Translations under genes and position numbers: made by a program
Part shown: piece after piece, positions 28,956 to 36,759 of the stretch
Position numbering within the stretch: position 1 is the first letter of the stretch
Layout of the letters: every line of letters begins with the position of its first letter
Notes under the pieces: generated by a model
What the model saw: only the letters and a program-made list of their open reading frames with translations
What the model was told of the DNA's origin: nothing
The model's database searches: none
Virus record (IMG/VR): IMGVR_UViG_3300037493_005685
Location: 31,499 to 95,498 of that record
Reading direction: 5' to 3' (one strand)
Source of the DNA: a virus
Length of the DNA stretch: 64,000 nt

Positions 28956-29542
28956 GGCTTCTCCGCTGGCTTCTTAACCCCAGTGTTAATAACCCGGCAC
29001 TTCCATTCTCCAAACGAGAACGGCCGAATGCACTCGGATGTCTCACCCGTCACAGGGTTGGAGATGAGCTTGACGTCCTTGTCCTGTGTCATGGCGAAGG
29101 CGATGTCGTCGTTGGCGCAGCCCTTAAAGCTCATGAACACGCCTCCTATCACTACCGCCGCAATTGCTACGATGATCATGAGCTCGATGAGGGTGAAACC
29201 TCTCTCACCTTCCACACAGCGCTGTACTTCCGCCTGCCTCTTTCCCTTCTCAGTCAATTTCCACACCGTTATCTCCACGCCGTGGGACCCCTTCCTTGAC
29301 CCGCACTCACAAATCAAACCTTGGTCTATGAGTTCTGCCACGCGTGGTCGGATAGAGTGTTCCTGTATGCGCGGATTATCGTTGTACAGGTCTTCATTCG
29401 TCGCGCCTTTATCTCCTGCGCGGACGAACGTGTTAAACGCAATTTGCCTTAACCTCGGCCGGTGGGTCTGTATTGCCGCTGCCCCCGAGTGGCTAGCGGT
29501 GTTGTCTGTATTTCTCACTGGAACTTTTGTTTCGTCTCTCAT
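28952..29542 (-). CDS. Winged-helix protein fused to a prepilin-like segment
   Basis: 196 residues. Residues 30-105 form a winged helix (RLRQIAFNTFVRAGDKG..EDLYNDNPRIQ..RPRVAELIDQGLI..VWKLTEKGKRQ). Residues 112-140 are a textbook type IV prepilin N-terminus: GERG then FTLIELMIIVAIAAVVIGG, with Glu at +5 after the G/F cleavage site. An in-frame GTG gives MEGERG-FTLIEL, a leader of typical length, so a separate pilin-like protein may be started inside. C-terminal ~55 residues are a small domain with Cys. Role unknown; interference with host pili is one idea. Confidence 0.8.
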   Translation of the reverse strand: MRDETKVPVRNTDNTASHSGAAAIQTHRPRLRQIAFNTFVRAGDKGATNEDLYNDNPRIQEHSIRPRVAELIDQGLICECGSRKGSHGVEITVWKLTEKGKRQAEVQRCVEGERGFTLIELMIIVAIAAVVIGGVFMSFKGCANDDIAFAMTQDKDVKLISNPVTGETSECIRPFSFGEWKCRVINTGVKKPAEKP

Positions 29543-29766
29543 GTTGCCTCCTCCACATCGTTTTCGATGTTCTGCACGCTCTCATTGAAGCGCTTTACTG
29601 CCTCGTCAGCATCCTCTTCATCGACATCAATGTATCTGGCGCTGAGCAGCTGCGAGGATGCCTTGCGGTATCCCCGTAGCGCGTTAATAACTTGTACGAC
29701 CGCGAAGCGATTACCCGTCAGGGCACGGCGCTCGAGGTCCTGGAGGGGTGTACGTTCTTCAGGCAT
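29539..29766 (-). CDS. Acidic helical protein (75 aa)
   Basis: MPEERTPLQDLERRALTGNR..., overlapping the next start (ATGA). Helical, acidic C-terminus (VDEEDADEAVKRFNESV). No family recognised. Confidence 0.65.
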   Translation of the reverse strand: MPEERTPLQDLERRALTGNRFAVVQVINALRGYRKASSQLLSARYIDVDEEDADEAVKRFNESVQNIENDVEEAT

Positions 29767-29769
29767 TCT

Positions 29770-30078
29770 TTACTCCTTGCAGTCAGCGGCGACCTCGCGC
29801 CAATTGTGGATGTCGTCTCTTTCGTCAGTAAGCACCTCTAGGTGCCTGCTTACTTCCTCCATATGTGACCCGTTTACACTCTCGTCCTTTATGCGCTTCC
29901 AGATGATGTGACACCGGGAGTTCACCACGCCCTCGTAGTGGCTGTCGTTGAACTGCACCACAAACCACGTGTACACCGTAATGGCGGCGGCTAGAGCGCA
30001 CAGCCAACCAATAATGACGACGGGGGAGAGTGACGGGCGGACGTAGAGAGGGAGGAACACCTTCTCGTCTTCTGTCAT
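29770..30078 (-). CDS. Single-span membrane protein (102 aa)
   Basis: One transmembrane helix at about 18-40 (LSPVVIIGWLCALAAAITVYTW), then a periplasmic charged domain with two Cys. Overlaps the upstream gene by 4 nt. Unknown function. Confidence 0.7.
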   Translation of the reverse strand: MTEDEKVFLPLYVRPSLSPVVIIGWLCALAAAITVYTWFVVQFNDSHYEGVVNSRCHIIWKRIKDESVNGSHMEEVSRHLEVLTDERDDIHNWREVAADCKE

Positions 30079-30293
30079 GGCTTTTCTTTCTTCCTTATGA
30101 GTTTTTCGAGACGCGCAATCTCCATTTTTATTAGGCGAGCTCGATTAAGATATCCGGTTTGAGATAGTTTCAAAGAATCGATGTCTCGTTGTACCCGGTT
30201 AACCTCTCCCTCAGCCACGGCTAAACGCCTTCTCTCAGCGATTAGGGCGCGCTCGGGGTCCTCGTCGTTGGAGTGTACTTTGGGCTCCTTCAT
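30075..30293 (-). CDS. Coiled-coil protein (72 aa)
   Basis: Start at ATG 30293 (MKEPKVHSNDED), preceded by AAGGAGAAGTA inside the end of the upstream gene. Long coiled coil (AERRRLAVAEGEVNRVQRDI..). Unknown function. Confidence 0.7.
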   Translation of the reverse strand: MKEPKVHSNDEDPERALIAERRRLAVAEGEVNRVQRDIDSLKLSQTGYLNRARLIKMEIARLEKLIRKKEKP

Positions 30294-30679
30294 TACTTCT
30301 CCTTCGCCATCGCCGAAAGCTCGTTTACACCCTTCACGCACTTGTTGGCGAGCTCTACGTAAATGGCACACCTAATCCCGCATGCTTCCTGTACCCAGTT
30401 GTTTTGCTTCTCTTCGCACTCCTTGAGGCGCTTATCCCAAACGCCCCTGGAGACCTTAGAGAGGACTAAGCAGTCTTGCTTATCCCGCGTCTGCGTCTTT
30501 ACTAGCGCGTTCAGGCTGTCGTTGCTCTTTTGCATCTCGGCTACGCGCGCCTGCAGTGCGATGTTCTCTTCTTTAATGCGTCCGTAGTCAGCATTCTTAG
30601 CTAGCATCAAGATTCCTATTACTAATAACGTAACAATCTCGACGGTGAGAAGTGCCACCATTGGTGTGGTCTTGTTCAC
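30293..30679 (-). CDS. Membrane-anchored coiled-coil protein, i-spanin-like
   Basis: 128 residues: N-terminal helix (VALLTVEIVTLLVIGILMLA) then a coiled coil (ENIALQARVAEMQKSNDSL) and a Cys-containing C-terminus. Length and layout fit Rz-type inner-membrane spanins, but also generic phage membrane proteins; no Rz1-like lipoprotein overlaps it. Confidence 0.65.
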   Translation of the reverse strand: MNKTTPMVALLTVEIVTLLVIGILMLAKNADYGRIKEENIALQARVAEMQKSNDSLNALVKTQTRDKQDCLVLSKVSRGVWDKRLKECEEKQNNWVQEACGIRCAIYVELANKCVKGVNELSAMAKEK

Positions 30680-30987
30680 GGATTCTCCTTTGCTCTATGC
30701 AGCAGCATCGCCCGCATGGCTTGCCACTCGTAGTTTCTATAGCCGCTGTCCACGTAGATGCGCGTCTCATTCATCCTGTGGCTATTGGCTGTGATATAGG
30801 CTTCTGCTGCGGCCTCAGTGAAGAACGGCTGAACGAACTCCCACTGGTCCACGTAGCCGGTGCGGTGGTACTTCGAGGGGACCGTAAAGGTTTCCTGATA
30901 CATCTCCTCGAGCCGGGCGCGCTCCTCGGCCTCTACTTCCTGGCAGTCATTCTCCTCATCCAACCAGACGACCTCGCTGTCGTCCAC
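30676..30987 (-). CDS. Conserved phage hypothetical, C-terminal part
   Basis: 103 residues: acidic start then YVDQWEFVQPFFTEAAAEAY and RIYVDSGYRNYEWQAMRAML. I recognise this region as the C-terminal part of a common phage/prophage protein of unknown function, normally one chain with the 54 residues encoded just upstream in another frame (see 30956-31120). A GTG start at 30987 is possible. Confidence 0.75.
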   Translation of the reverse strand: MDDSEVVWLDEENDCQEVEAEERARLEEMYQETFTVPSKYHRTGYVDQWEFVQPFFTEAAAEAYITANSHRMNETRIYVDSGYRNYEWQAMRAMLLHRAKENP

Positions 30988-31120
30988 GATGTCGGGGGTC
31001 CACGCCGTATAAGCGCTTTTTCTGCTGAACCAGATAAATGGGCTCAGCGGTGCAGCGGTTGTCCTGGCCCACTATGTCTTTGGCGGACTGGGCGAGGACT
31101 TCTCTGTAGTCGGTTATCAC
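30956..31120 (-). CDS. Conserved phage hypothetical, N-terminal part (frameshifted)
   Basis: GTG at 31120 with AAAGGAGCTCAA; reads ..DNRCTAEPIYLVQQKKRLYGVDP.., the usual N-terminal half of the family whose C-terminal half is 30676-30987. After GVDP the frame becomes Arg-rich nonsense. Removing one C from the C5 run (30994-30998 on +) would restore one ~145-residue protein (..GVDPDIVDDSEVV..). True frameshift mutation, programmed frameshift or sequencing error. Confidence 0.65.
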   Translation of the reverse strand: MITDYREVLAQSAKDIVGQDNRCTAEPIYLVQQKKRLYGVDPRHRGRQRGRLVG

Positions 31121-31347
31121 TTGAGCTCCTTTAGGTTGTACGTCTCCACCCCCGCGTCTTCCTTGGTGCGGTACTGCATGGACCACCTCGAACCGAAGCG
31201 GTTAAACATCTCTTCACGGGCCGCATCAAAGGTCCCGTGGATTACGCAGTAACGTCCTGCGTACGCCTGGCCGCACCCGAAGGTGAATATCCAGTCCTGG
31301 GCTTCTTCTGTTTCGGGTACGAGCTCGACCTGTGTGTTACTTGACAT
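31117..31347 (-). CDS. Conserved small phage protein (WIFTFG..HGTFDEAR family)
   Basis: 76 residues. Contains WIFTFGCGQAYAGRYCVIHG, then TFDAAREEMFNRFGSRWSMQY, which I recognise from many phages (proteins with WxFTFGxGQ...GTFxEAREkMFxxyGxKWaFQY). Function unknown. AGGAGACATGA before the ATG. Confidence 0.85.
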   Translation of the reverse strand: MSSNTQVELVPETEEAQDWIFTFGCGQAYAGRYCVIHGTFDAAREEMFNRFGSRWSMQYRTKEDAGVETYNLKELK

Positions 31348-31711
31348 TCATGTCTCCTATTTCGGTTGTGGTCTTTCCGTACTTACGGATGAGACCGTCT
31401 GTTGTGGCAATTTCGATACGTAGCTTCAGCTCAAGCTCTTGTACCTTATACGCCATGCGTTTGTGCTCGGCCTTACGCGAGACCCTAGCAGCCCAAGCCA
31501 GCATCTCGTGCGTCGCGTTTTCTTGGGTGCTTGTGCGGCCACGCATGTTGGCGAATGCCCGCTGGCACCGCTTGCACATTAGGGGCTGTTCTACCTTTCC
31601 TTTGATGTCGTACTCCTTGAGTATCCAGTGGTCCCACACGGGCATGAACCCTGCGGCATCTTTGCAGATGCAGCACTTGTGACAATCTCTGAGGGGTTTA
31701 TCTGTGTTCAT
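31337..31711 (-). CDS. Zinc-binding hypothetical protein (124 aa)
   Basis: Start ATG 31711 after GGAAGAAACAAA. N-terminal HKCCICKDAAG and CKRCQRAF give a probable zinc site; the rest is helical (KRMAYKVQELELKLRIEI). HNH-like spacing is not evident. Overlaps both neighbours. Confidence 0.7.
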   Translation of the reverse strand: MNTDKPLRDCHKCCICKDAAGFMPVWDHWILKEYDIKGKVEQPLMCKRCQRAFANMRGRTSTQENATHEMLAWAARVSRKAEHKRMAYKVQELELKLRIEIATTDGLIRKYGKTTTEIGDMNVK

Positions 31712-32022
31712 TTTGTTTCTTCCCACACCCAATCACCTTGTCGCGCTATGTTCCTGGCGTACCTGTGTTTAGTGGGATATTTAACATATTCAAGTCTGTA
31801 CGTGCCCCGTGCGCAGCTCCACCTCTCCCATACAACACACACGACGTCGTCTTCGTGACACACCTTTTCTGGCTTAACGCGAACGTCCGCTGCAACAAAA
31901 CCTCCAGCAGCGTTCATCGTGACTGTAATACTTTTTGTGTTTATCTTTTTTACGGTCCCACGCTCTAGGTTGTAGTCACGTAGCATGCAAACTCTGTCTC
32001 CTATTTGAAGCTGTTTCTTCAT
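31708..32022 (-). CDS. SH3/KOW-like small protein (104 aa)
   Basis: AAGGTGAAGAG before the ATG. The N-terminal half IGDRVCMLRDYNLERGTVKK has the look of an SH3-like/KOW barrel, a common nucleic-acid or protein binding fold. C-terminal half beta-type with Trp/Tyr. No specific family. Confidence 0.6.
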   Translation of the reverse strand: MKKQLQIGDRVCMLRDYNLERGTVKKINTKSITVTMNAAGGFVAADVRVKPEKVCHEDDVVCVVWERWSCARGTYRLEYVKYPTKHRYARNIARQGDWVWEETK

Positions 32023-32300
32023 CTCTTCACCTTCAAGATGTTATTGACGTCCTCCACCGACATCGACTCATCCGGTGGAATACTGAGCTGGCACTCCCGC
32101 AGCCAGTCGTACACCTGACAGAATTCAGCGTAGAGGTCTGTGTTTCGTCTCTCGAGCTCATTGACCCTCTCCTGCAGCAGCCCGGCCTCAGCGCGTGTCT
32201 CGTTGATTCGATAGAGCATGAGGGCGTAAATGCCGAGCAGCGCGGCCCAGCAGACGACCATCCATGCCCAGCTGATAATGCGTTCTTTGCGGGTTCTCAT
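32019..32300 (-). CDS. Membrane-anchored coiled-coil protein (93 aa)
   Basis: AAGGAGCTGGG before the ATG. Basic N-terminus, one transmembrane helix (AWMVVCWAALLGIYALMLY), coiled coil (AGLLQERVNELERRNTDLYA) and short acidic end. i-spanin-like topology but no partner seen. Confidence 0.65.
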   Translation of the reverse strand: MRTRKERIISWAWMVVCWAALLGIYALMLYRINETRAEAGLLQERVNELERRNTDLYAEFCQVYDWLRECQLSIPPDESMSVEDVNNILKVKR

Positions 32301-33004
32301 CCCAGCTCCTTCGCGCGGTTAGCAATATCTAGGTGCGTGTCCTCACGGTATAGACGCTTTGCTGTGGCTCGGGCTTCCCATCCTTGCTCATTTGCGCGCA
32401 TCATGAATACGCGTTTCCACTTAGGTGCGTATAAAAAGCACCACTCCCAAGGGTGGTATTCTCTCGGTTGGTAAAGCGTGAAGTGTGCGCACTTATCCAA
32501 CTGATTAGGGTAGTGTTGCCCTTTGTTGTTGTACGTGGTCGTACATGAAAATACGGCGGGTATTTTTTCACGGTGCGTATTTGTATAAACGAAGCAGTCA
32601 CAGAATTTAAGCTTACGCGGATTAACCAACTCAAGGTATACGCCGTTAGCCAACATAATGTCGCCCAACTCCTCTATGGCTTTTGCACGTTCTCTTCCAT
32701 CCATCATTCTCTTTTTTGGCGGAACAACGGTGTTATGTGTTCGTACTGGCGTTGTATCAAAGGTACTTTTAGCTGGTGGGACTATGAGTATAGGGACAGG
32801 AGCAGGGTTCTGGATAAGCACAGGCGGTGGAATATGGATAGGGGTAGGTGTGTTTGACTCAGGCTTATTCAAAGATATGACAAGACTTCTCTCGTCGAAT
32901 TCACCTGCTTTAAGGTCCATTGGGACCTTTAGTTCGTGTAGCTCGATTACCATCTCGAGCTCACTCTTGTCCATGAAGGCTGCGAACTCTGCTATCTTTT
33001 TCAT
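32297..33004 (-). CDS. Hypothetical protein with Pro-rich linker (235 aa)
   Basis: N-terminal helical domain (1-50), Pro/Val/Ile-rich linker (60-95, TPIHIPPPVLIQNPAPVPIL), then a soluble C-terminal domain rich in aromatic and Cys residues (KFCDCFVYTN.., YHPWEWCFLYAPKWKR). No family recognised. Overlaps 33001 gene (ATGA). Confidence 0.7.
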   Translation of the reverse strand: MKKIAEFAAFMDKSELEMVIELHELKVPMDLKAGEFDERSLVISLNKPESNTPTPIHIPPPVLIQNPAPVPILIVPPAKSTFDTTPVRTHNTVVPPKKRMMDGRERAKAIEELGDIMLANGVYLELVNPRKLKFCDCFVYTNTHREKIPAVFSCTTTYNNKGQHYPNQLDKCAHFTLYQPREYHPWEWCFLYAPKWKRVFMMRANEQGWEARATAKRLYREDTHLDIANRAKELG

Positions 33005-34341
33005 TTCACAATTGCTCTTTTCTCTGTGAGAGGCGCAGCCTCAGGGCCGCGCCAGAATGGTTCAATCCAAATGGTCTTGTGCTCGAGCCTGCCTGTGCCA
33101 CACACCTGGTTGCGCCAGTGGCCGGACACCAGTGTCCGCACGGTGATGTGGCGTCCTTCCCCTGGCGACTGTGCCGCTGTTTTGTCGTCCCAGCGTTTGA
33201 TGGTGTAGTTCTTACCGAGAAGAACACGTACACCCGAGTTCATACCGCGCATACGTAGCTTCAACTCTTCTCGCTTCTTACCTTGGGCCTTTAGCATGCG
33301 CTCTTTGTAGCTTTCATACTCAGGGGACACATGTACGAATGAAGCGTCTGCGTCGCTACGTGTTACGTAAAGCACAACGTTCATTAAGAATTTGAATAGC
33401 TCTTTGGAGCTATCAATGATACACTTATCCCAACACACGTTCCCTGGATTACCCGCACCAATTGTGCTTTCACCTGCGCCATACGGTAGGGTAATCACGC
33501 ACGTCTCTTCTCCCCGCATCATCTTTTCAGCTGAGTTAATGCACTGATTAATTGATTCGTTTTGACGCAGAGGAATATAAAAATGCGTGATATGCGCGTT
33601 AGGTAATGCCTTATTAGCGTTTGTACAAACAACTACAACGCGCCAAAGTCTGAGCCCCACAGGGCTTGTATCTTCTAGAATATACGCGCCTTCTACAGGC
33701 AATGTCATATGTCCAGTACTAGCAGGAATGATGCTGTCCGAATACGTGGTAAACGTAAACTTCTCTGGGGGAAATTCCACGTAAATAGCCGGTGCAGGTG
33801 AGCGTAAGTTATCTGCAGGATACTGGCTGAGCTTTGTAGCTTTAAGGGCCTCAGCTAGTTTAGGTGTAACCGTGTACGTTTTCTTTCCGGCTTTTTCCCA
33901 TGTTATAGCTGAAAAAGACGCTATGAACTGCGTGTGCAGCGCGTTCATGAGTAAACTGTCTGTGTTGGCCTTATCAAATGCTTGTAGTATAACGTACGCC
34001 ATATCTGTGAATTCTTTAGTACGCGTTAACATGTTGTAGGAGTATGGATGCGCAAACGCGTTAACCATTGTTTTAAACGGCGGGATAAATGACGCGGACA
34101 AGTGTGCAATCATAGCCTCTTGCGTCATTTTTTGTTTTGCTACAAAGTTTTTCATCCAACCAAAGAACATGGCAAGTTGCCCTAGCCACACCTTATCTGG
34201 GTCTTGGTCTCCTGTCTTAATACCTACTTTAGTACCGTAAATCTCCAACAATTCACCCGCGCACACTTTTTCCCAGGTACGGGCTACATCACTTGTGACG
34301 CAACCTAACTTAATCAAAACTTCAGGATGAATGTCCCTCAT
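33001..34341 (-). CDS. Conserved phage hypothetical, AcrVA2-like C-terminus
   Basis: 446 residues from the ATG at 34341 (AAGGAGGCTTTGGTT). Helical N-terminal 180 residues, then alpha/beta region. The C-terminal ITVRTLVSGHWRNQVCGTG and IWIEPFWRGP resemble the H-x-R-x-G-H-W/Y-R...W-I-x-P-x-x-x-G end of a broad phage/bacterial family that includes AcrVA2-like proteins. I infer only distant relation; no evidence of anti-CRISPR activity. Heads a leftward unit after a class 1 promoter. Confidence 0.65.
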   Translation of the reverse strand: MRDIHPEVLIKLGCVTSDVARTWEKVCAGELLEIYGTKVGIKTGDQDPDKVWLGQLAMFFGWMKNFVAKQKMTQEAMIAHLSASFIPPFKTMVNAFAHPYSYNMLTRTKEFTDMAYVILQAFDKANTDSLLMNALHTQFIASFSAITWEKAGKKTYTVTPKLAEALKATKLSQYPADNLRSPAPAIYVEFPPEKFTFTTYSDSIIPASTGHMTLPVEGAYILEDTSPVGLRLWRVVVVCTNANKALPNAHITHFYIPLRQNESINQCINSAEKMMRGEETCVITLPYGAGESTIGAGNPGNVCWDKCIIDSSKELFKFLMNVVLYVTRSDADASFVHVSPEYESYKERMLKAQGKKREELKLRMRGMNSGVRVLLGKNYTIKRWDDKTAAQSPGEGRHITVRTLVSGHWRNQVCGTGRLEHKTIWIEPFWRGPEAAPLTEKRAIVK

Positions 34342-34371
34342 AACCAAAGCCTCCTTGTTTGTTGTTGCCTT

Positions 34372-34396
34372 CAGACACTTATAACAAAAAAAGAGG
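34372..34396 (-). promoter_or_regulatory. Promoter motif class 1
   Basis: Minus strand TTTTTTTGTTATAAGTGTC, about 30 nt before the ATG at 34341. It begins in the T-run of the upstream terminator. Confidence 0.45.
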
Positions 34397-34427
34397 CCAA
34401 CTTCGAAGAGCAAGTTGACCTCTTATG
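34384..34427 (-). terminator. Rho-independent terminator
   Basis: Minus strand AGAGGTCAACTT-loop-AAGTTGGCCTCT followed by TTTTTTT, just after the stop of 34446-34889. Confidence 0.9.
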
Positions 34428-34445
34428 CGGACATATTTCTATTTT

Positions 34446-34889
34446 TTACAGCTGCACGTTCTCACCGAACATACGCTTATACTGCGCAATGAGGTCGTTA
34501 CGACTATTCTCGAAGGCTTCCAACTTATCGCTCTTTACCTTTTTGGACAGGGCCTTCTCGAAGCGCTCATGCGCCAGCTTGATGCGCGCCAGCATGACCT
34601 TCTTAACGTGCGCAACTTTGTCGGCATCAACGGAGTTGCCAACTGGTTTTACCTCTGTGGTGATCAGCATCACCGGCTCGTCGATGGGATCGAGGTGCGC
34701 GATAACGTCACTGGGCGTGTTAAGCACCGCCTCATCCGCCTCCACCTTCAGTTGGTACTCGTACTGTTTGAGAGCCAGCTCGATAACCCACTCAGTATTC
34801 TCACCGCTGAGAATCTGAGCCAGGCCCTCGAGGACTTCCGGGCGGTGCGCGTGTTCACGGATGAAATTCGCTACGATTTTGCTTTGCAT
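34446..34889 (-). CDS. Helical hypothetical protein (147 aa)
   Basis: GGGAGTAAGAA before the ATG. Helical N- and C-terminal parts, charged; LARIKLAHERFEKALSKKVK near the end. Single gene between the previous gene and a strong terminator. No family recognised. Confidence 0.75.
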   Translation of the reverse strand: MQSKIVANFIREHAHRPEVLEGLAQILSGENTEWVIELALKQYEYQLKVEADEAVLNTPSDVIAHLDPIDEPVMLITTEVKPVGNSVDADKVAHVKKVMLARIKLAHERFEKALSKKVKSDKLEAFENSRNDLIAQYKRMFGENVQL

Positions 34890-34892
34890 TTC

Positions 34893-35240
34893 TTACTCCC
34901 AAATTCTGTAGGCGGACGGGTCGTCTAAAAGCCACTCTTGCTTACCGAGAATCATTCCCCGGATAAACTCTTTCAGGTCCACGTATACGGATACTTGCTT
35001 CTTTTCTTTGCTATCATACAAGGTCAATCCAAGGCGCTCATCCGTCGTAATCTCTGCACGTATCCGCCAGTTAAGTCGTATCTTAGCGGACTCACCTACC
35101 ATGACAGATGCTCCTGCTCCTTCACCTTCTAGTAGATTCTTTCCCTTACACACGTGCATGAACGCCTCGTGGTTAGGGAAACAAAACACTGTGTACTTTG
35201 GTACCTTGTTGATTGCGAACCGGGGTTTCTTAGCTGACAT
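34893..35240 (-). CDS. Hypothetical protein (115 aa)
   Basis: AAAGGAGGATAA before the ATG. Beta-rich, basic N-terminus, with KEFIRGMILGKQEWLLDDPS at the C-terminus. Behind a class 1 motif. No family recognised. Confidence 0.75.
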   Translation of the reverse strand: MSAKKPRFAINKVPKYTVFCFPNHEAFMHVCKGKNLLEGEGAGASVMVGESAKIRLNWRIRAEITTDERLGLTLYDSKEKKQVSVYVDLKEFIRGMILGKQEWLLDDPSAYRIWE

Positions 35241-35385
35241 TTATCCTCCTTTGTTTCAGATACCAAAAAAGACGTTCACCTTTTGCATAGCAATAGGTGA
35301 CGGTCTTTTTCGCGATGCACACGGTGTAAGGACCTGGCGGAAGTGTTGGAGTCCCACTATCACCTGGCTGATTCTCCACGTGCAT
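35230..35385 (-). CDS. Possible small protein (51 aa)
   Basis: MHVENQPGDSGTPTLPPG... continuing PYTVCIAKKTVTYCYAKGER. Reads like protein and overlaps the next start as neighbours do, but it lacks a ribosome binding site and a terminator hairpin lies inside it, so doubtful. Confidence 0.3.
   Translation of the reverse strand: MHVENQPGDSGTPTLPPGPYTVCIAKKTVTYCYAKGERLFWYLKQRRINVS
35255..35270 (-). promoter_or_regulatory. Promoter motif class 1
   Basis: Minus strand TTTTTTGGTATCTGAAAC, 15-20 nt before the ATG at 35240; overlaps the terminator T-run. Confidence 0.45.
35262..35308 (-). terminator. Rho-independent terminator
   Basis: Minus strand AAAGACCGTCACC-loop-GGTGAACGTCTTTTTT, about 150 nt downstream of the stop of 35457-35951. 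Confidence 0.7.
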
Positions 35386-35456
35386 GGCTAAAGAGAAGAA
35401 CGCAGAATCCGACTTTCGACTCTCTGTAAACTTATACCTTTATACTGAGGTTTTTC

Positions 35457-35951
35457 TTAATGAATGTGAGAGTTCTGTTCGTCTATCATCTTCTTGAAAG
35501 TTTCCTCTGAGAGGTCATCGAAAGTCTCAACTAGCACCTGACGGATTTCATCTTTGGTTTTTCCTCCAGCAATACCCATCTGCATAGCCAGAGCACACAG
35601 CGTCATCATGATTTCCCCAGCGGGAATCTCTCCAATCCTATCCATGTAGAAGGCCATGGTCTTATCGTTGTCATCTGAGACGTACTTGATAATTAGCGCG
35701 CGACTCACCTTCATTTTTTCCTCCTGATGGTTGAGCAAAACAGCATAACAATGTTTGCAACCTTGTGCTACTCTCTTATGCATGTGGAATAAACCAAACG
35801 CCAACAAGCCCCACATCGTAAACCAGCTAAGTAAGATCACGTACTTAACTACGAAGCTTGTACGCTTGTTACTCCAGGAACGTTTGACCCGTATGGATTC
35901 CCAGCTCAAAGCGCAGGGCATACCATCCTCTAACGTTTCACATGAGTACAA
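35457..35951 (-). CDS. Membrane protein with strong internal start
   Basis: Open frame of 164 residues (TTG at 35951, ATG at 35921). Residues 35-58 are a transmembrane helix. An internal ATG at 35714 has a perfect GGAGGAAAAA and would give an 85-residue soluble protein (MKVSRALIIKYVSDD..), which may be the main product. Same pattern of in-frame internal start as 24506-24982. Confidence 0.6.
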   Translation of the reverse strand: MYSCETLEDGMPCALSWESIRVKRSWSNKRTSFVVKYVILLSWFTMWGLLAFGLFHMHKRVAQGCKHCYAVLLNHQEEKMKVSRALIIKYVSDDNDKTMAFYMDRIGEIPAGEIMMTLCALAMQMGIAGGKTKDEIRQVLVETFDDLSEETFKKMIDEQNSHIH

Positions 35952-36045
35952 TCTTTACGCTGTAAAAGCGGACAAAGAATATGCGAGCGCCTTAGGGGTG
36001 AAAACTCCTCCGCTGGTGGTGCATGAGGACAAAGGCGATTTCTAA
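35893..36045 (+). CDS. Possible small protein (50 aa)
   Basis: MDSQLKAQGIPSSNVSHEYN...VKTPPLVVHEDKGDF, ending 5 nt before the late-promoter motif of 36065. Protein-like composition but no clear ribosome binding site, and it overlaps the N-terminal frame of 35457-35951 on the other strand. Confidence 0.35.
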   Translation: MDSQLKAQGIPSSNVSHEYNLYAVKADKEYASALGVKTPPLVVHEDKGDF

Positions 36046-36050
36046 CCTCT

Positions 36051-36064
36051 CCTATATTTGAACC
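36051..36064 (+). promoter_or_regulatory. Late-promoter motif class 2
   Basis: CCTATATTTGAACC abuts the ATG at 36065. Confidence 0.5.
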
Positions 36065-36751
36065 ATGGCACACACGATAGCTACCGGCCTCTCTGCAGCC
36101 AAGGCCCTTGTCACCCACAACGGCGCTCGCTACGCCATGGCGCGTAGGCGCTATATTGGCTTGGCTGGGCAGTACTGTAACGACATACCGCAGTCCCTTC
36201 TGTTCGCGCATATCACAAGGGTGAACCCCTCGTTTGATGTAGCCCCAACAGCGCCAACGGCGCAAGAAAACCCCCTCATAGCGAACACTGCTGGGCTACT
36301 CCGAGTACCCATCACCTATCTGAAAGACGCGGGAATCACGCCACGTTTAGCCAACGATGTGGAGATGTGTACTTGGGTATGGTGCAAGTCCTTCAACGAA
36401 GACGCCAAGTACCTGTACCGGACGTACCCTGGGTTGTTTCCGGAAGCCAACGAAGACTTCTGGCGCTGTGCCTATGCCCGGACATCTCTGGGTGATGTGT
36501 ATTTTGATTACCTGTGGACAGAGAGCCGCTTAACGTCTCTGCACACAGGAAAGGTATGGAGTCACATACAGGCTCTACTAGAACTGCGTAACAAAGCTCT
36601 CGGTAACATGACCGCATCGCAGTTAAAAAACTACGTGTTCTATGAGTTCGAGTATGTGTTCCAGTTGGCTAAGACCAAAGGGCACGTGCACTCAACGGGC
36701 TTTGGCTCCGAGCCTGCGCTATCCCAACGACTCACTGCGTTCTTTAAATAG
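36065..36751 (+). CDS. Virion-type hypothetical protein (228 aa)
   Basis: 228 residues without membrane helices or motifs I know. A linker VAPTAPTAQENP encodes the CCCCAACAGCGCCAACGGC repeat. Translationally followed after 9 nt by the 613-residue gene. Placed in a late-type unit, so probably virion-associated. Confidence 0.7.
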   Translation: MAHTIATGLSAAKALVTHNGARYAMARRRYIGLAGQYCNDIPQSLLFAHITRVNPSFDVAPTAPTAQENPLIANTAGLLRVPITYLKDAGITPRLANDVEMCTWVWCKSFNEDAKYLYRTYPGLFPEANEDFWRCAYARTSLGDVYFDYLWTESRLTSLHTGKVWSHIQALLELRNKALGNMTASQLKNYVFYEFEYVFQLAKTKGHVHSTGFGSEPALSQRLTAFFK

Positions 36752-36759
36752 AGGTCAGC

